Source: an uncultured Flavobacteriaceae bacterium
Lineage (GTDB): Bacteria > Bacteroidota > Bacteroidia > Flavobacteriales > Flavobacteriaceae
Length of the DNA stretch: 49,015 nt
NCBI GenBank assembly: GCA_913052585.1
Contig: CAJXEB010000013.1
Coordinates: 1 to 49,015 of the forward strand
Direction: 5' to 3'
Shown here: positions 32,227-41,554 of the stretch, in pieces
Layout of the letters: the number at the start of each line of letters is the position of its first letter
How positions within the stretch are numbered: the stretch's first letter is position 1
Notes under the pieces: generated by a model
Told to the model about the DNA's origin: nothing
The model's input: the letters and a program-made list of their open reading frames with translations, nothing else
The model's database searches: none
Translations under genes and position numbers: made by a program

Positions 32227-35200
32227 TTAAACCAAAATAGGAGATAAAGACTGTAAAGCTTTGTTGATAGTTGTGATGTTTTCAAAGGTAATAATTAAAC
32301 GCAGCCCGTTTCGAGTGTTTTTTTCTTTCATTTTAACGAAACTAGAATTGGTTTGTGTGTGTTGAATAACTTTTGAAAAGATAGGACTTTGATAAAAAGA
32401 ACTTTCTTTATCAGCTACAAAATAACCAACAAGTTTGCCTTGTTTCATGATAACTCGTTCCATCCCAATAGCAATTGCAATCCATTTAATACGGACACTA
32501 TTAAGTAAATCTACCGCTTGAATAGGAAGCTCTCCAAAACGATCTATTAAGTCTATTTCATATTTCTGAAGATCTTCTTCCGTTTTTAAATCACCTAATT
32601 TGTTGTAAAGATTTAACCTCTCTGTGACATTATTTACATAATCATCCGGGAAAAGCAATTCGAAATCGGTATCAATGACCGTTTCTTTTACAAAGTCTTT
32701 CAGTTCATGTTCAGTACCCGAATAAAGATCTTTAAACTCTTTTTCTTTAAGCTCATCAATTGCTTCAGCAAGAATTTTTTGATACGTTTCAAAGCCTATT
32801 TCATTAATAAAACCACTTTGTTCTCCACCTAATAAATCTCCAGCTCCTCTAATCTCCAAATCTTTCATGGCGATGTTTAAGCCACTTCCTAATTCGCTAA
32901 ATTGTTCTAGGGCTTGGATACGTTTACGAGCATCATCGGTCATCACAGAATAAGGTGGCGTGATAAAATAGCAAAATGCTTTTTTATTGCTTCTACCCAC
33001 ACGTCCACGCATTTGATGTAAATCGGATAAACCAAAATTATTAGCATTATTTATAAAAATGGTGTTGGCGTTTGGAACGTCTAAACCACTTTCAATAATG
33101 GTGGTAGAAACCAATACATCAAACTCATTATTCATAAAAGCCAACATGAGTTGTTCTAATTTTTTACCATCCAATTGCCCATGACCAATACCAATTTTTG
33201 CATCTGGAACTAAACGTTGTATCATTCCGGCAACCTCTTTGATGTTTTCAATGCGATTATGAACAAAAAATACTTGACCATTTCTTGAAATTTCATAGCG
33301 AATAGCATCTCTAATGGTATCTTCAGAAAAACGAACCACATTGGTTTCAACAGGATATCGATTTGGTGGTGGTGTACTAATAATGGACAAATCTCTAGCA
33401 GCCATTAAACTAAACTGAAGGGTTCTAGGTATAGGAGTTGCAGTTAATGTTAGGGTATCTACATTTTGTTTAATGGACTTAAGTTTGTCTTTTACGGCAA
33501 CACCAAATTTTTGTTCTTCATCAACAATCAATAAGCCCAAGTCTTTAAATTCGACTGCTTTACTAACTAATTGATGCGTGCCGATTACAATATCTAAAGT
33601 TCCATTTTTTAACCCTTCTAAAACAGTTGCTCTTTGTTTAGTAGATCTAAATCTGTTGAGGTAATCTACATTTACGGGCATTTCTTGCAAACGTTCAGAA
33701 AACGTTTTAAAATGTTGAAATGCTAAAATAGTGGTAGGAACTAATATCGCAACTTGTTTGCCATTGTCTACCGCTTTAAAAGCGGCTCTGACGGCAACCT
33801 CGGTTTTTCCAAATCCTACATCGCCACAAACCAAACGATCCATAGGACGCTCATTTTCCATGTCACGTTTTACATCTTCTGTAGAAGTAACTTGATCTGG
33901 AGTATCCTCATAAATAAAGGAGGATTCCAATTCATGTTGTAAATAAGAATCGGGGTCGTATGCAAAACCTTTTAAGGTTCTTCTTTTTGCGTATAATTCT
34001 ATTAAGTTAAAGGCAATTTCTTTAACTCGTTTTTTGGTCTTTTGCTTTAATTTTTTCCAAGCACCGCTTCCTAATTTGTATATTTTTGGAGTGGTTCCAT
34101 CTTTACCAGTATACTTAGATATTTTATGAAGTGAATGAATGCTGAGATATAAAATATCACGTTCTCCATAAATTAATTTAATGGCTTCTTGTAATTTTCC
34201 TTCAACATCTATTTTTTGAAGTCCACCAAATTTTCCAATTCCGTGATCGATATGAGTTACATAATCTCCAACTTCTAAATTGGTTAATTCCTTTAAAGTA
34301 ATTGCTTGCTTTTTGGCGTATCCGTTTTTTAATTGAAATTTATGATAACGTTCAAAAATCTGATGATCCGTATAACAAATATTTTTTTGTTCACTATCAA
34401 TAAATCCTTGAAATAATGGAAATACAACAGTTTCAAATTGATCTACATGTTGCTCGGTATCTTCAAAAATGTCATGAAATCTACGTTCTTGTTGTTCGCT
34501 ACTACAGAAAATATAGTTTTTAAATCCTTTTTGAGTATTGGAATTTAAATTCTCAATTAATAAATTAAATTGTTTGTTAAAGGAAGGTTGTGGCTGCGTT
34601 TTGAAGTTAATATCACTTTCGGTTGAAGTATTTATTAACTGAACTTTTGTAAACTCTTCCAGTTCATTTTTTATTAAATCTGAAGAACAGAACAATTGAC
34701 TTGGACTATTTTGTTTTATTTCGCCATCCAATTTTTTAAAGACTTCTTCTGCTTGATGAAAAAGAGTATCGATTCCTTTATAAAACAGCTCTTCATTTTT
34801 ATAAAATATCACCGTTTTTGAAGCGATGTATTTTAAAAAACTAGTCCGTTTTTCTTCCATCATTTTGTTTTCCATATTCGGAATGATGGTAATCTTATTT
34901 ACAGGCTCTGTAGAAAGTTGTGTTTCTACATCAAAACTCCGAATACTTTCCACATCATCACCAAAAAACTCGATGCGGTATGGCATGTCATTGCTAAATG
35001 AAAAGACATCTAAAATTCCACCTCTAACGGAGAATTCTCCAGGTTCAGTTACAAAATCGGTTCGTTTAAAATGGTATTCAAAAAGAACCTCATTTACAAA
35101 ATCGATGGATAAATCGTCACCAATACTAATTTTTAGTGTGTGTTTTTCTAATTCTTTTCTGGTAACAACTTTTTCAAAAAGAGCTTCCGGATAGGAAACG

Positions 35201-35562
35201 ATGATGGCAGGTTTTTTTCGGGAGTTAATTCGGTTTAAAACTTCGGCTCTCAGTAATACATTCGCGTTATCGGTTTCTTCTATTTGATAAGGTCTGCGAT
35301 AAGATCCTGGGTAAAACAGCACATTTTTTTCGCCTAATAAATTTTCTAAATCATTAAGGTGATACGCAGCTTCTTCCTTATTATTTAAAATTATTAAGAA
35401 AGGCTTTTCAGTTTGTTTAAAAACTTCAGAAATAACAAGAGGATAGGAAGACCCTACCAACCCTGAAATTAGGGTCTGTTTTTGAGAATTGGCAATAGCT
35501 TCCCCTAGTTTTCTAGTGGTAGAAGACTTGTTAAAAAGTGAAGAAACCAATGCTTTACTCAT
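32227..35562 (-). CDS. mfd: Transcription-repair coupling factor Mfd
   Basis: 1111 residues. UvrB-homology N-terminal modules (LIISGLVGSSYP-like LISGLVGSSYPLVISEV, EPGEFSVRGGILDVFSF), RNA polymerase-interacting CarD-like domain (LEVGDYVTHIDHGIGKFGGL, ~447-500), translocase motor with Walker A GDVGFGKTEVAVRAAF, DEEQKFGV box, TATPIPRTLQFSL, and MRGRVGRSNKKAFCYF motif VI, and the C-terminal TRCF domain. It removes stalled RNA polymerase at DNA lesions and recruits UvrA. A TACCTTTG box just upstream of the ATG gives it its own promoter. Confidence 0.97.
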   Translation of the reverse strand: MSKALVSSLFNKSSTTRKLGEAIANSQKQTLISGLVGSSYPLVISEVFKQTEKPFLIILNNKEEAAYHLNDLENLLGEKNVLFYPGSYRRPYQIEETDNANVLLRAEVLNRINSRKKPAIIVSYPEALFEKVVTRKELEKHTLKISIGDDLSIDFVNEVLFEYHFKRTDFVTEPGEFSVRGGILDVFSFSNDMPYRIEFFGDDVESIRSFDVETQLSTEPVNKITIIPNMENKMMEEKRTSFLKYIASKTVIFYKNEELFYKGIDTLFHQAEEVFKKLDGEIKQNSPSQLFCSSDLIKNELEEFTKVQLINTSTESDINFKTQPQPSFNKQFNLLIENLNSNTQKGFKNYIFCSSEQQERRFHDIFEDTEQHVDQFETVVFPLFQGFIDSEQKNICYTDHQIFERYHKFQLKNGYAKKQAITLKELTNLEVGDYVTHIDHGIGKFGGLQKIDVEGKLQEAIKLIYGERDILYLSIHSLHKISKYTGKDGTTPKIYKLGSGAWKKLKQKTKKRVKEIAFNLIELYAKRRTLKGFAYDPDSYLQHELESSFIYEDTPDQVTSTEDVKRDMENERPMDRLVCGDVGFGKTEVAVRAAFKAVDNGKQVAILVPTTILAFQHFKTFSERLQEMPVNVDYLNRFRSTKQRATVLEGLKNGTLDIVIGTHQLVSKAVEFKDLGLLIVDEEQKFGVAVKDKLKSIKQNVDTLTLTATPIPRTLQFSLMAARDLSIISTPPPNRYPVETNVVRFSEDTIRDAIRYEISRNGQVFFVHNRIENIKEVAGMIQRLVPDAKIGIGHGQLDGKKLEQLMLAFMNNEFDVLVSTTIIESGLDVPNANTIFINNANNFGLSDLHQMRGRVGRSNKKAFCYFITPPYSVMTDDARKRIQALEQFSELGSGLNIAMKDLEIRGAGDLLGGEQSGFINEIGFETYQKILAEAIDELKEKEFKDLYSGTEHELKDFVKETVIDTDFELLFPDDYVNNVTERLNLYNKLGDLKTEEDLQKYEIDLIDRFGELPIQAVDLLNSVRIKWIAIAIGMERVIMKQGKLVGYFVADKESSFYQSPIFSKVIQHTQTNSSFVKMKEKNTRNGLRLIITFENITTINKALQSLSPILV

Positions 35563-35567
35563 TTGGG

Positions 35568-35575
35568 CAAAGGTA
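35568..35575 (-). promoter_or_regulatory. -7 box of mfd
   Basis: TACCTTTG on the - strand, a textbook TAnnTTTG box, but only 5 bp before the mfd ATG. The transcript would be leaderless or nearly so, or translation may start downstream. Confidence 0.5.
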
Positions 35576-35706
35576 GTATTTCGTGTAAAATATTGAAATA
35601 TAGTTTTGATTTATATTTTTAAAAAAAAACAGGCCTGTTATATATTAATATACACGAGAAACAACCTATAAAGCACACATAAAACAAGATTAATTGTTAA
35701 AATATT

Positions 35707-35738
35707 TTGGTAAGCGTTTTTTTTTTTTTATAACTTTG
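35707..35738 (+). promoter_or_regulatory. Promoter of the first M43-like metalloprotease gene
   Basis: TTG (35707-35709), 21-nt spacer with a T11 run, TAACTTTG (35731-35738). This gives a 5' leader of about 100 nt before the ATG at 35846. The 283-bp gap between mfd and this gene shows no ORF. Confidence 0.55.
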
Positions 35739-35845
35739 AGGTGTTAACACATTAAACGTGTGTTGTAAAACTTAATACTAGTTTCGTTTTATACTCCCCC
35801 TCTACGTTTAAGTACTTTTTATTATTAACTTAAAATTACTTAAAT

Positions 35846-37318
35846 ATGAAAATTAAATTTTTAACTCATTATTGTGCTGTATTTGTTTTACTTTTTACAG
35901 CCACGACTGCTTTTTCTCAATCACCACCTGGAGCACCAAGTGTGCCAGATACATTAAACTGTAATTTTACCTTAGACTCACAATCTAATATTTGTGATGA
36001 AGAATTTACCCAATCTACAGATCAAGTATATCTTGATAGTTTTGAGCCTGTTGTTTTTAATGTGTATTTCTGGGAATTTAGACTAGCAGATGGTAATCTA
36101 GATCCTAATGCAACTCCTATGGATTTTGAAAAAGAAAGCTTGGACGTTGTTGCTGCATTAAATATTTTTTACAATCCATACAATGTATATTTTAAATATT
36201 ATGGTATTAATACCATAGAAGATAATACCTTATACGGTCTATATAACGGTATCTTTAATTATATTAACAATTATCCAACTCCTTCTGAGGTTATTGTTCC
36301 CAACTCGTTTAACATTTATGTGTCTGCTAGTATTAATTATGGAACCGCTCCAAATAGTAACCCTAAAGTAGTTATTAGTAGAGGTAAATTTAAAGGCCAA
36401 GAATATGATACTTTACATGAAGTTGGTCATGCACTCGGTTTATTACATACACACGAATTCTATACGGGTACAATTACAGGAGAAGAATGTGAACATGTAA
36501 CAAGAGACTCTCAAAACAGTGAGTATAACGCAAACGTAGCAGGAGATAGAGTTACCGATACTGCAGCTTCTTCACCATTGGTACAAGAAAGTTTAGGTTT
36601 TGATGATGTAGATTCTGAATGCAATTATATTGGTACCGGTAAAGATTGTGATGATGTAAATCAATATCAAATATTTCCAAACGATGTACACAATGTGATG
36701 GGCTATACTTATTATAATTGTAAAGACAGGATTACGGTTGGACAAGCCATCCGTATGCGAGAAGCCATAGAGATTGATTGTAATGACAAACTAACTCCTG
36801 CTATCCGCACCGATGGTTTTGCATCGCTTTACGAGCCTTATAAAGGTGACTATTTTGAAGTAGGTCCTCAGCCTGCTATTCCACCATTATACCAACCTGG
36901 GTTTAGTTATAATTTTATTTCTTGTGATTGTTTAGCAACCAATGACTGCCCTTTGCCTCTACCTTATTTAGACACAGGTTTTACTTATAATGAGCAAATA
37001 GGAACCTTTATACATAAAGAAGAAACAAATTACGGTATAATTACTCACCCCAACCATACCGCCATACGTATAATGGAGTTAGAAGAGTTGCAGCCTTGGC
37101 GTTGTTACGATAATAATAACCGGAAACCCAATGGTGGTACCATTATAAAATTTAACGATAATGTGCTTAATACCAATGTAACTATTACGGCACAGGATTC
37201 GGTAAGCATCAATAACGAAAACCTAATTAATAATTTAGAACCGGGTTTGTATAATATTATTGAGCAATTTGAAGATGGAGATACTGAAGAACAACTAATT
37301 ATAAAAGAAAATAATTAA
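35846..37318 (+). CDS. Secreted M43-like zinc metalloprotease, copy 1
   Basis: 490 residues. Signal peptide (CAVFVLLFTATTAFSQ). Extended zinc motif HEVGHALGLLH at residues 191-201 (HExxHxxGxxH, metzincin type), the pappalysin/cytophagalysin-like CEHVTRDSQNSEYNANVAGDRVTDTAAS, and a Met-turn region NVMGYTYYNCKDRITVGQAIRMRE. The C-terminal third (residues ~380-490) is strongly similar to that of the paralogue at 44754-46542, including RCYDNNNRKPNGGTIIKFND. Unlike that paralogue it ends right after IIEQFEDGDTEEQ and lacks the terminal sorting strand block, so it may be released rather than processed by T9SS, or may be truncated. Likely digests extracellular proteins. Confidence 0.87.
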   Translation: MKIKFLTHYCAVFVLLFTATTAFSQSPPGAPSVPDTLNCNFTLDSQSNICDEEFTQSTDQVYLDSFEPVVFNVYFWEFRLADGNLDPNATPMDFEKESLDVVAALNIFYNPYNVYFKYYGINTIEDNTLYGLYNGIFNYINNYPTPSEVIVPNSFNIYVSASINYGTAPNSNPKVVISRGKFKGQEYDTLHEVGHALGLLHTHEFYTGTITGEECEHVTRDSQNSEYNANVAGDRVTDTAASSPLVQESLGFDDVDSECNYIGTGKDCDDVNQYQIFPNDVHNVMGYTYYNCKDRITVGQAIRMREAIEIDCNDKLTPAIRTDGFASLYEPYKGDYFEVGPQPAIPPLYQPGFSYNFISCDCLATNDCPLPLPYLDTGFTYNEQIGTFIHKEETNYGIITHPNHTAIRIMELEELQPWRCYDNNNRKPNGGTIIKFNDNVLNTNVTITAQDSVSINNENLINNLEPGLYNIIEQFEDGDTEEQLIIKENN

Positions 37319-37326
37319 TGTAACTT

Positions 37327-37360
37327 ACACCCTCTTACTTACTAGTAAGAGGGTGTTTTT
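37327..37360 (+). terminator. Rho-independent terminator after metalloprotease copy 1
   Basis: Perfect 13-bp stem ACACCCTCTTACT / AGTAAGAGGGTGT with a 4-nt loop (TACT), followed by TTTT. It lies 8 bp after the stop codon. The FG-GAP gene starts only 19 bp later, so that gene either has its own promoter within this stretch or relies on read-through. Confidence 0.92.
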
Positions 37361-37378
37361 ATATATGCTAAATTTATT

Positions 37379-38767
37379 ATGAAAATTAATTTATACTTTC
37401 TTATTGTTTTTTTAAATACGGGCTTGTGTTTTGCACAATTTGGAGAACAACAAATTATAACTTCGGGTGCATCAGGTGCTCACGATGTAATTGCTGCAGA
37501 TTTGAATGGTGATGGAAATAAAGACGTAATCTCTGCTTCAGCTGGAAATAGTAGCAAACTAGCTTGGTATCCAAACAATGGACAAGGAGATTTTGGACCT
37601 CAACAAATTGTAACAGAAGAACTATCTGGAATACGTAAGGTTTTTGCAGCAGATTTGGATGGTGATGGCGATTTAGATTTACTTAGCCAAGATGGAGGAT
37701 TCGATATCGTGGTTTGGTTTGAGAATTTAGATGGATTAGGTAATTTTGGAGCACAAAACCTCATCACCAATAATGCAGATGGGGTTTCTTATGTATATGC
37801 TGCAGATATCGATAATGATGGTGATATGGACGTTCTTTCTTCTTCTTCATTTGACAGTAAAATTGCTTGGTACGAAAATTTAGATGGTTTGGGAGATTTT
37901 GGGCCACAGCTAATTATAAATGGGAATGCTAACGATGTACGCTCTGTTTTTGCTGCAGATATAGATGGCGATGGAGATTTGGACGTACTTTGTCCAAGCT
38001 CTAGTATTGGTATCGGTTATCCTACTTGGTATGAAAATTTAGATGGCTTGGGTAATTTTGGACCAGAAATAGATATAACTTTTGATACTTTAGGTGGTAG
38101 TTTTACTATAGCTGTCGACTTAGATAATGATGATGATATGGATGTCATTAATGTAGAGTATGGTGGCAATACCATTGCTTGGTTTGAGAATACAGACGGC
38201 TTAGGAAATTTTGGTCCCAAAAATATAATAAGCAATATTATACAACCCTTAAAAATTGTTGCTAAAGATTTTGATAACGATGGTGATATAGATATAGCAT
38301 CTATTAATCATGATAATGATGGAACAACCGCTGTTTACTGGCATGAAAATACAGATGGTTTGGGTACTTTTAGCCCAGAACAAATAATCTCTACTAATAT
38401 TTTAGGAGGTCGTGGTATAGATGCCGCAGATTTAGATAATGATGGCGATATGGACGTTTTGTCTGCCTCTATTATAGATTATAAAATTGCTTGGTACGAA
38501 AACCTAACTATTTTAGGTTTGGAGGAGGAAACAAGTGTTAGTGAGATTATATTTTACCCAAATCCAGTAAAAAACGTGTTAAATTTTAATACCAAAAATA
38601 ATATTATTGTCCATAAAGTATCTGTTTATAGTGCATTAGGTAGTTTAGTGTTAGAAAACAATAACCCAACAAATAGTATAAATGTTTCTAAGCTCTTTAG
38701 TGGTTTCTATTTTGTACAACTAAAAACAGAAAATGGAGAGTTAGTTAAAAAAGTGATTAAGGAGTAG
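37379..38767 (+). CDS. Secreted FG-GAP/VCBS repeat protein with T9SS type A sorting domain
   Basis: 462 residues. Signal peptide (LYFLIVFLNTGLCFAQ). About seven FG-GAP/VCBS beta-propeller repeats, each with an Asp-rich calcium loop such as ADLDGDGDLDLL, ADIDNDGDMDVLS, DFDNDGDIDIAS, and an AWYENLDGLG.FG strand. C-terminal T9SS type A domain (IIFYPNPVKNVLNFNTK...GFYFVQLKTENGELVKKVIKE). Probably a propeller-shaped surface or secreted adhesion or binding protein. Its substrate is unknown. Confidence 0.9.
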   Translation: MKINLYFLIVFLNTGLCFAQFGEQQIITSGASGAHDVIAADLNGDGNKDVISASAGNSSKLAWYPNNGQGDFGPQQIVTEELSGIRKVFAADLDGDGDLDLLSQDGGFDIVVWFENLDGLGNFGAQNLITNNADGVSYVYAADIDNDGDMDVLSSSSFDSKIAWYENLDGLGDFGPQLIINGNANDVRSVFAADIDGDGDLDVLCPSSSIGIGYPTWYENLDGLGNFGPEIDITFDTLGGSFTIAVDLDNDDDMDVINVEYGGNTIAWFENTDGLGNFGPKNIISNIIQPLKIVAKDFDNDGDIDIASINHDNDGTTAVYWHENTDGLGTFSPEQIISTNILGGRGIDAADLDNDGDMDVLSASIIDYKIAWYENLTILGLEEETSVSEIIFYPNPVKNVLNFNTKNNIIVHKVSVYSALGSLVLENNNPTNSINVSKLFSGFYFVQLKTENGELVKKVIKE

Positions 38768-38783
38768 GATCTAAATTAAATAT

Positions 38784-39212
38784 TTAATTTTTAAAAAGCT
38801 GATGTCCTTTTATCCAAAATATTTCTGAATCATAGAACCGTAAATGAGTTTTTACTTCTTTGTCAGATTTATCTCTTGGGGATTTTGTGATAAAACGAGC
38901 TTTGGTATTAGTGAAATTTAGTGTGTGCTTTTCATCTAGCTCTGTTTCTTTATTGGTATAAAAATAGATCACATTATTTTTTTCGCTTTTCCAAGTTCCT
39001 TTTCCGTATTGATTTTCTTCAGGATTCTTGGTGCTTATCTTTCGGTAGTTATGAAAAATAAAAGTTCCATTAGGCTTCAAGTCTAAAGTATATTTATTAA
39101 CACCTTCACCATTAATATCGTAATCTCTTTTATAGGTGCCCGTATATTCTTTAGTTTGCGAATTGACAGCAGTAGTAATTACAACTAGAAAGAGTAAAAT
39201 AATAGTTTTCAT
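38784..39212 (-). CDS. Small secreted beta-rich protein, unrecognised
   Basis: 142 residues with a signal peptide (MKTIILLFLVVITTAVNSQ). The body alternates short strands (EYTGTYKRDYD, YTLDLKPNGTFIFHNYR, GKGTWKSEKNNVIYFYTNKE) in the manner of lipocalin-like or DUF4488/NlpE-like small proteins, but no family can be assigned with confidence. No cysteine after the signal, so it is not a lipoprotein. Convergent with the FG-GAP gene (16-bp gap). Confidence 0.75.
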   Translation of the reverse strand: MKTIILLFLVVITTAVNSQTKEYTGTYKRDYDINGEGVNKYTLDLKPNGTFIFHNYRKISTKNPEENQYGKGTWKSEKNNVIYFYTNKETELDEKHTLNFTNTKARFITKSPRDKSDKEVKTHLRFYDSEIFWIKGHQLFKN

Positions 39213-39367
39213 AATTAGGATTTAAATTCCATATTGATTTATCAAATATTATTCCATAAAAATTTAAAAATAGAAGCTAGTTTTTAAGGATTGTTTTAAA
39301 AACATCAGCTATTAGAATTGATAAAGATTTCCTTCCATTTAATTTTAAAAAACCACTTGATTAGCTT

Positions 39368-39375
39368 TATCTTTG
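39368..39375 (+). promoter_or_regulatory. -7 box upstream of TerB-like gene
   Basis: TATCTTTG, a typical TAnnTTTG box, 18 bp before the ATG at 39394. Because the box overlaps 39373, a possible TTG start there can be excluded. Confidence 0.6.
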
Positions 39376-39393
39376 CGACATAAATATAAGATT

Positions 39394-39828
39394 ATGTCAT
39401 TTTACGAATTATTTAAAAAAGGTCATCAAACTAGAAATAAAGCTCATTTTGCATCCATTGCTTCTATTGCAATGTCTGATGGAAAAATATCTGAAGACGA
39501 ACAAGCATTATTACAAACCTTAGCATTTAAACTTGGGGTTCATAGCTCTGATATGGTTGAGATTTTAAATGATCCAGCTCAATATCCTATCATTCCTTCA
39601 AATTCTGTTGAAGAAAGATTGGAACGTATGCATGATTTGTTTGATATGATATTTTCTGACCATAAGATTGACGAAAAAGAATTGGTTTTGATAAAAAAAT
39701 ATGCAATTGGTTTGGGTTATAACGCTATAAATGCAAATGAGTTAATACAGAATTCAATTGATATTTATACTGGAGGCATTAGCTTTAATGAGTATCGATA
39801 TTTAATCAATAACAGATTAAATAAGTAG
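39394..39828 (+). CDS. TerB-like tellurite-resistance-family protein
   Basis: 144 residues from ATG at 39394 (MSFYELFKKGHQTRNKAHF). All-helical TerB fold: ASIASIAMSDGKISEDEQALLQTLAFKLG, and a second such helix pair with SDHKIDEKELVLIKKYAIGLGY. Acidic DGKIxxxE-type motifs may bind metal. The family occurs in tellurite-resistance and stress operons, but stand-alone copies like this have no proven function. Single gene with own promoter. Confidence 0.8.
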   Translation: MSFYELFKKGHQTRNKAHFASIASIAMSDGKISEDEQALLQTLAFKLGVHSSDMVEILNDPAQYPIIPSNSVEERLERMHDLFDMIFSDHKIDEKELVLIKKYAIGLGYNAINANELIQNSIDIYTGGISFNEYRYLINNRLNK

Positions 39829-39910
39829 TTTAATAAGCCGTTTTTCATTTTCATATAATTTTCAGTTTTTACCTCAATCTTAAAGGAAGAACCGAAAACT
39901 AGACTGCTAT

Positions 39911-39953
39911 TCCCTTTAGGGTTAGGGTAAAATCGATAAAAATGCTAAAGGGA
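39911..39953 (-). terminator. Possible terminator after fbp
   Basis: TCCCTTTAG (39911-39919) pairs with CTAAAGGGA (39945-39953), 25-nt loop, immediately beyond the fbp stop codon. There is no T tract on the - strand, so the call is weak. Confidence 0.3.
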
Positions 39954-39954
39954 T

Positions 39955-40962
39955 TTACTTATTATTTTCCATAAAAGATTCTAAGGTCTCTACCATGTCT
40001 TTATTTCCACAGAAAAAAGGCACTCTTTGGTGTAACTCTGTAGGCTTAATATCTAATATTCTATTAAAACCGTCACTTGCTTTACCGCCTGCCCTTTCAG
40101 CTAAAAATGCCATAGGATTACATTCGTAAAGAAGGCGTAGTTTACCCTTAGGATTTTTAGAAGTAGAAGGGTAAAAATAAATTCCTCCTTTAATCATGTT
40201 TCTATGAAAATCAGAAACTAAAGAACCAATATACCTTGAAGTATAAGGTCTGTCACCTTCTTCTTCTTGACAATATTTAATGTATTCTTTTACTCCTTTT
40301 GGGAAATGAACATAATTACCTTCATTAACCGAATAGATATTTCCTTTGTCTGGAAATTGCATATTAGGATGCGAAAGATAATAGGTTCCAATTGCAGGGT
40401 TTAAAGTAAAACCATTTACTCCATGACCTGTAGAATAAACAATCATAGTGGAAGTTCCATAAACAATATATCCAGCTGCAACTTGATTTTTGCCAGGCTG
40501 TAAGAAATCGTCTATGGTTACAGGAGTTCCTACTGGAGTAATCCTTCTATAAATTGAGAAAATTGTCCCAACTGACACATTAACATCGATATTAGAGGAG
40601 CCATCTAAAGGATCCATTAACACCACATATTTATTCTCGTTTTTCTTGTTATTTCCTTGTATGGATATAAAATCATCTTCTTCCTCACTTGCAATACCAC
40701 AAACGATTTCACGATTTACTAAGTTTTTAATAAAAACTTCATTGGCATAAACATCTAATTTTTGCTGGTCTTCACCTTGAATGTTTTCTTCTCCAGCAGT
40801 ACCAAGTATGTCTACAAGTCCTGCTTTATTTACTTCGTGATTTACAATTTTTCCAGCTAATCTAATAGAATTGATAAGCCTTGTAAGTTCTCCAGAAGAA
40901 TATTTAAACTCACTTTGCTTATTAATAATAAATTCCCCGAGCGTTTTGTTTTGTTGTGTCAT
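39955..40962 (-). CDS. fbp: Class 1 fructose-1,6-bisphosphatase
   Basis: 335 residues. Hydrolyses fructose-1,6-bisphosphate in gluconeogenesis. Metal and substrate motifs: [35 protein letters not shown] (~115-140), [22 protein letters not shown] and [24 protein letters not shown]. Cytoplasmic. Divergent from the GNAT/aspartate kinase genes. Confidence 0.97.
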   Translation of the reverse strand: MTQQNKTLGEFIINKQSEFKYSSGELTRLINSIRLAGKIVNHEVNKAGLVDILGTAGEENIQGEDQQKLDVYANEVFIKNLVNREIVCGIASEEEDDFISIQGNNKKNENKYVVLMDPLDGSSNIDVNVSVGTIFSIYRRITPVGTPVTIDDFLQPGKNQVAAGYIVYGTSTMIVYSTGHGVNGFTLNPAIGTYYLSHPNMQFPDKGNIYSVNEGNYVHFPKGVKEYIKYCQEEEGDRPYTSRYIGSLVSDFHRNMIKGGIYFYPSTSKNPKGKLRLLYECNPMAFLAERAGGKASDGFNRILDIKPTELHQRVPFFCGNKDMVETLESFMENNK

Positions 40963-40988
40963 TACAGTAGGTTGTCATGAATTTGATG

Positions 40989-41028
40989 CAAATATCGTGA
41001 AATTTTAAAGAAATAGAACCGATATTTG
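40989..41028. promoter_or_regulatory. Symmetric divergent control region between fbp and GNAT genes
   Basis: CAAATATCG (40989-40997) and CGATATTTG (41020-41028) are perfect 9-bp inverted copies, 22 nt apart. Each reads GATATTTG toward its own gene, one base off the TAnnTTTG box, about 20-30 bp before each start codon. They may be paired divergent -7 elements or a palindromic operator. Confidence 0.4.
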
Positions 41029-41047
41029 TGAATTCAAAGTGAAAACT

Positions 41048-41530
41048 ATGAACAACTCGGTAAGATTAAGTACTCCAGCAGATATGCCTCAAGTTTTAAG
41101 GCTTATAAAAGAATTAGCTGCTTTTGAAAAAGAACCCAATGCGGTGGATATTACGGTTGATACTTTAGTAAAAGAAGGTTTTGGAGAAACCCCATCGTTT
41201 ACTTGTTTTGTTGCTGAAGTTGAAGCGGAAATAGTTGGTATGGCATTGGTTTACGATCGTTTTTCAACCTGGAAAGGAAGAAGTATTCATTTGGAAGATT
41301 TAATAGTAAATAAAAAAATGAGGGGTACCGGAGTTGGAAAAGCACTTTATTCCAAAGTAATAGCATATGCAGCAGCGCAAAAAGTAAAACGACTAGAATG
41401 GGTGGTTTTGGATTGGAATGAAGGAGCTATAAAGTTTTACGAAAAGAGTGGAGCAACTATGTTAAAAGACTGGTATCTTGTTCAAATGGATGAGGAAGGG
41501 ATTAAAAGTTATATTGCAACAATAAAATAA
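41048..41530 (+). CDS. GNAT-family N-acetyltransferase
   Basis: 160 residues from ATG at 41048 (MNNSVRLSTPADMPQVLRLIKELAAFEKEPNAV); a GTG at 41039 would add three residues. Acetyl-CoA-binding signature LEDLIVNKKMRGTGVGKALYSKVIAYA (~85-111) and WNEGAIKFYEKSGAT near the end. It resembles spermidine/diamine-type acetyltransferases (SSAT-like), but the substrate is not determined. Followed after 24 nt by the aspartate kinase gene. Confidence 0.9.
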   Translation: MNNSVRLSTPADMPQVLRLIKELAAFEKEPNAVDITVDTLVKEGFGETPSFTCFVAEVEAEIVGMALVYDRFSTWKGRSIHLEDLIVNKKMRGTGVGKALYSKVIAYAAAQKVKRLEWVVLDWNEGAIKFYEKSGATMLKDWYLVQMDEEGIKSYIATIK

Positions 41531-41554
41531 ACTGCTTTCTTAAAAGGCAAAAAA

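Noticed and set aside
34826-35194. 122-codon open frame antisense to mfd
   Set aside because: Fully inside the well-supported mfd coding region, no family features; a shadow of the real gene.
39373-39393. TTG start extending the TerB-like protein by seven residues
   Set aside because: It overlaps the TAnnTTTG promoter box; the ATG at 39394 is preferred.
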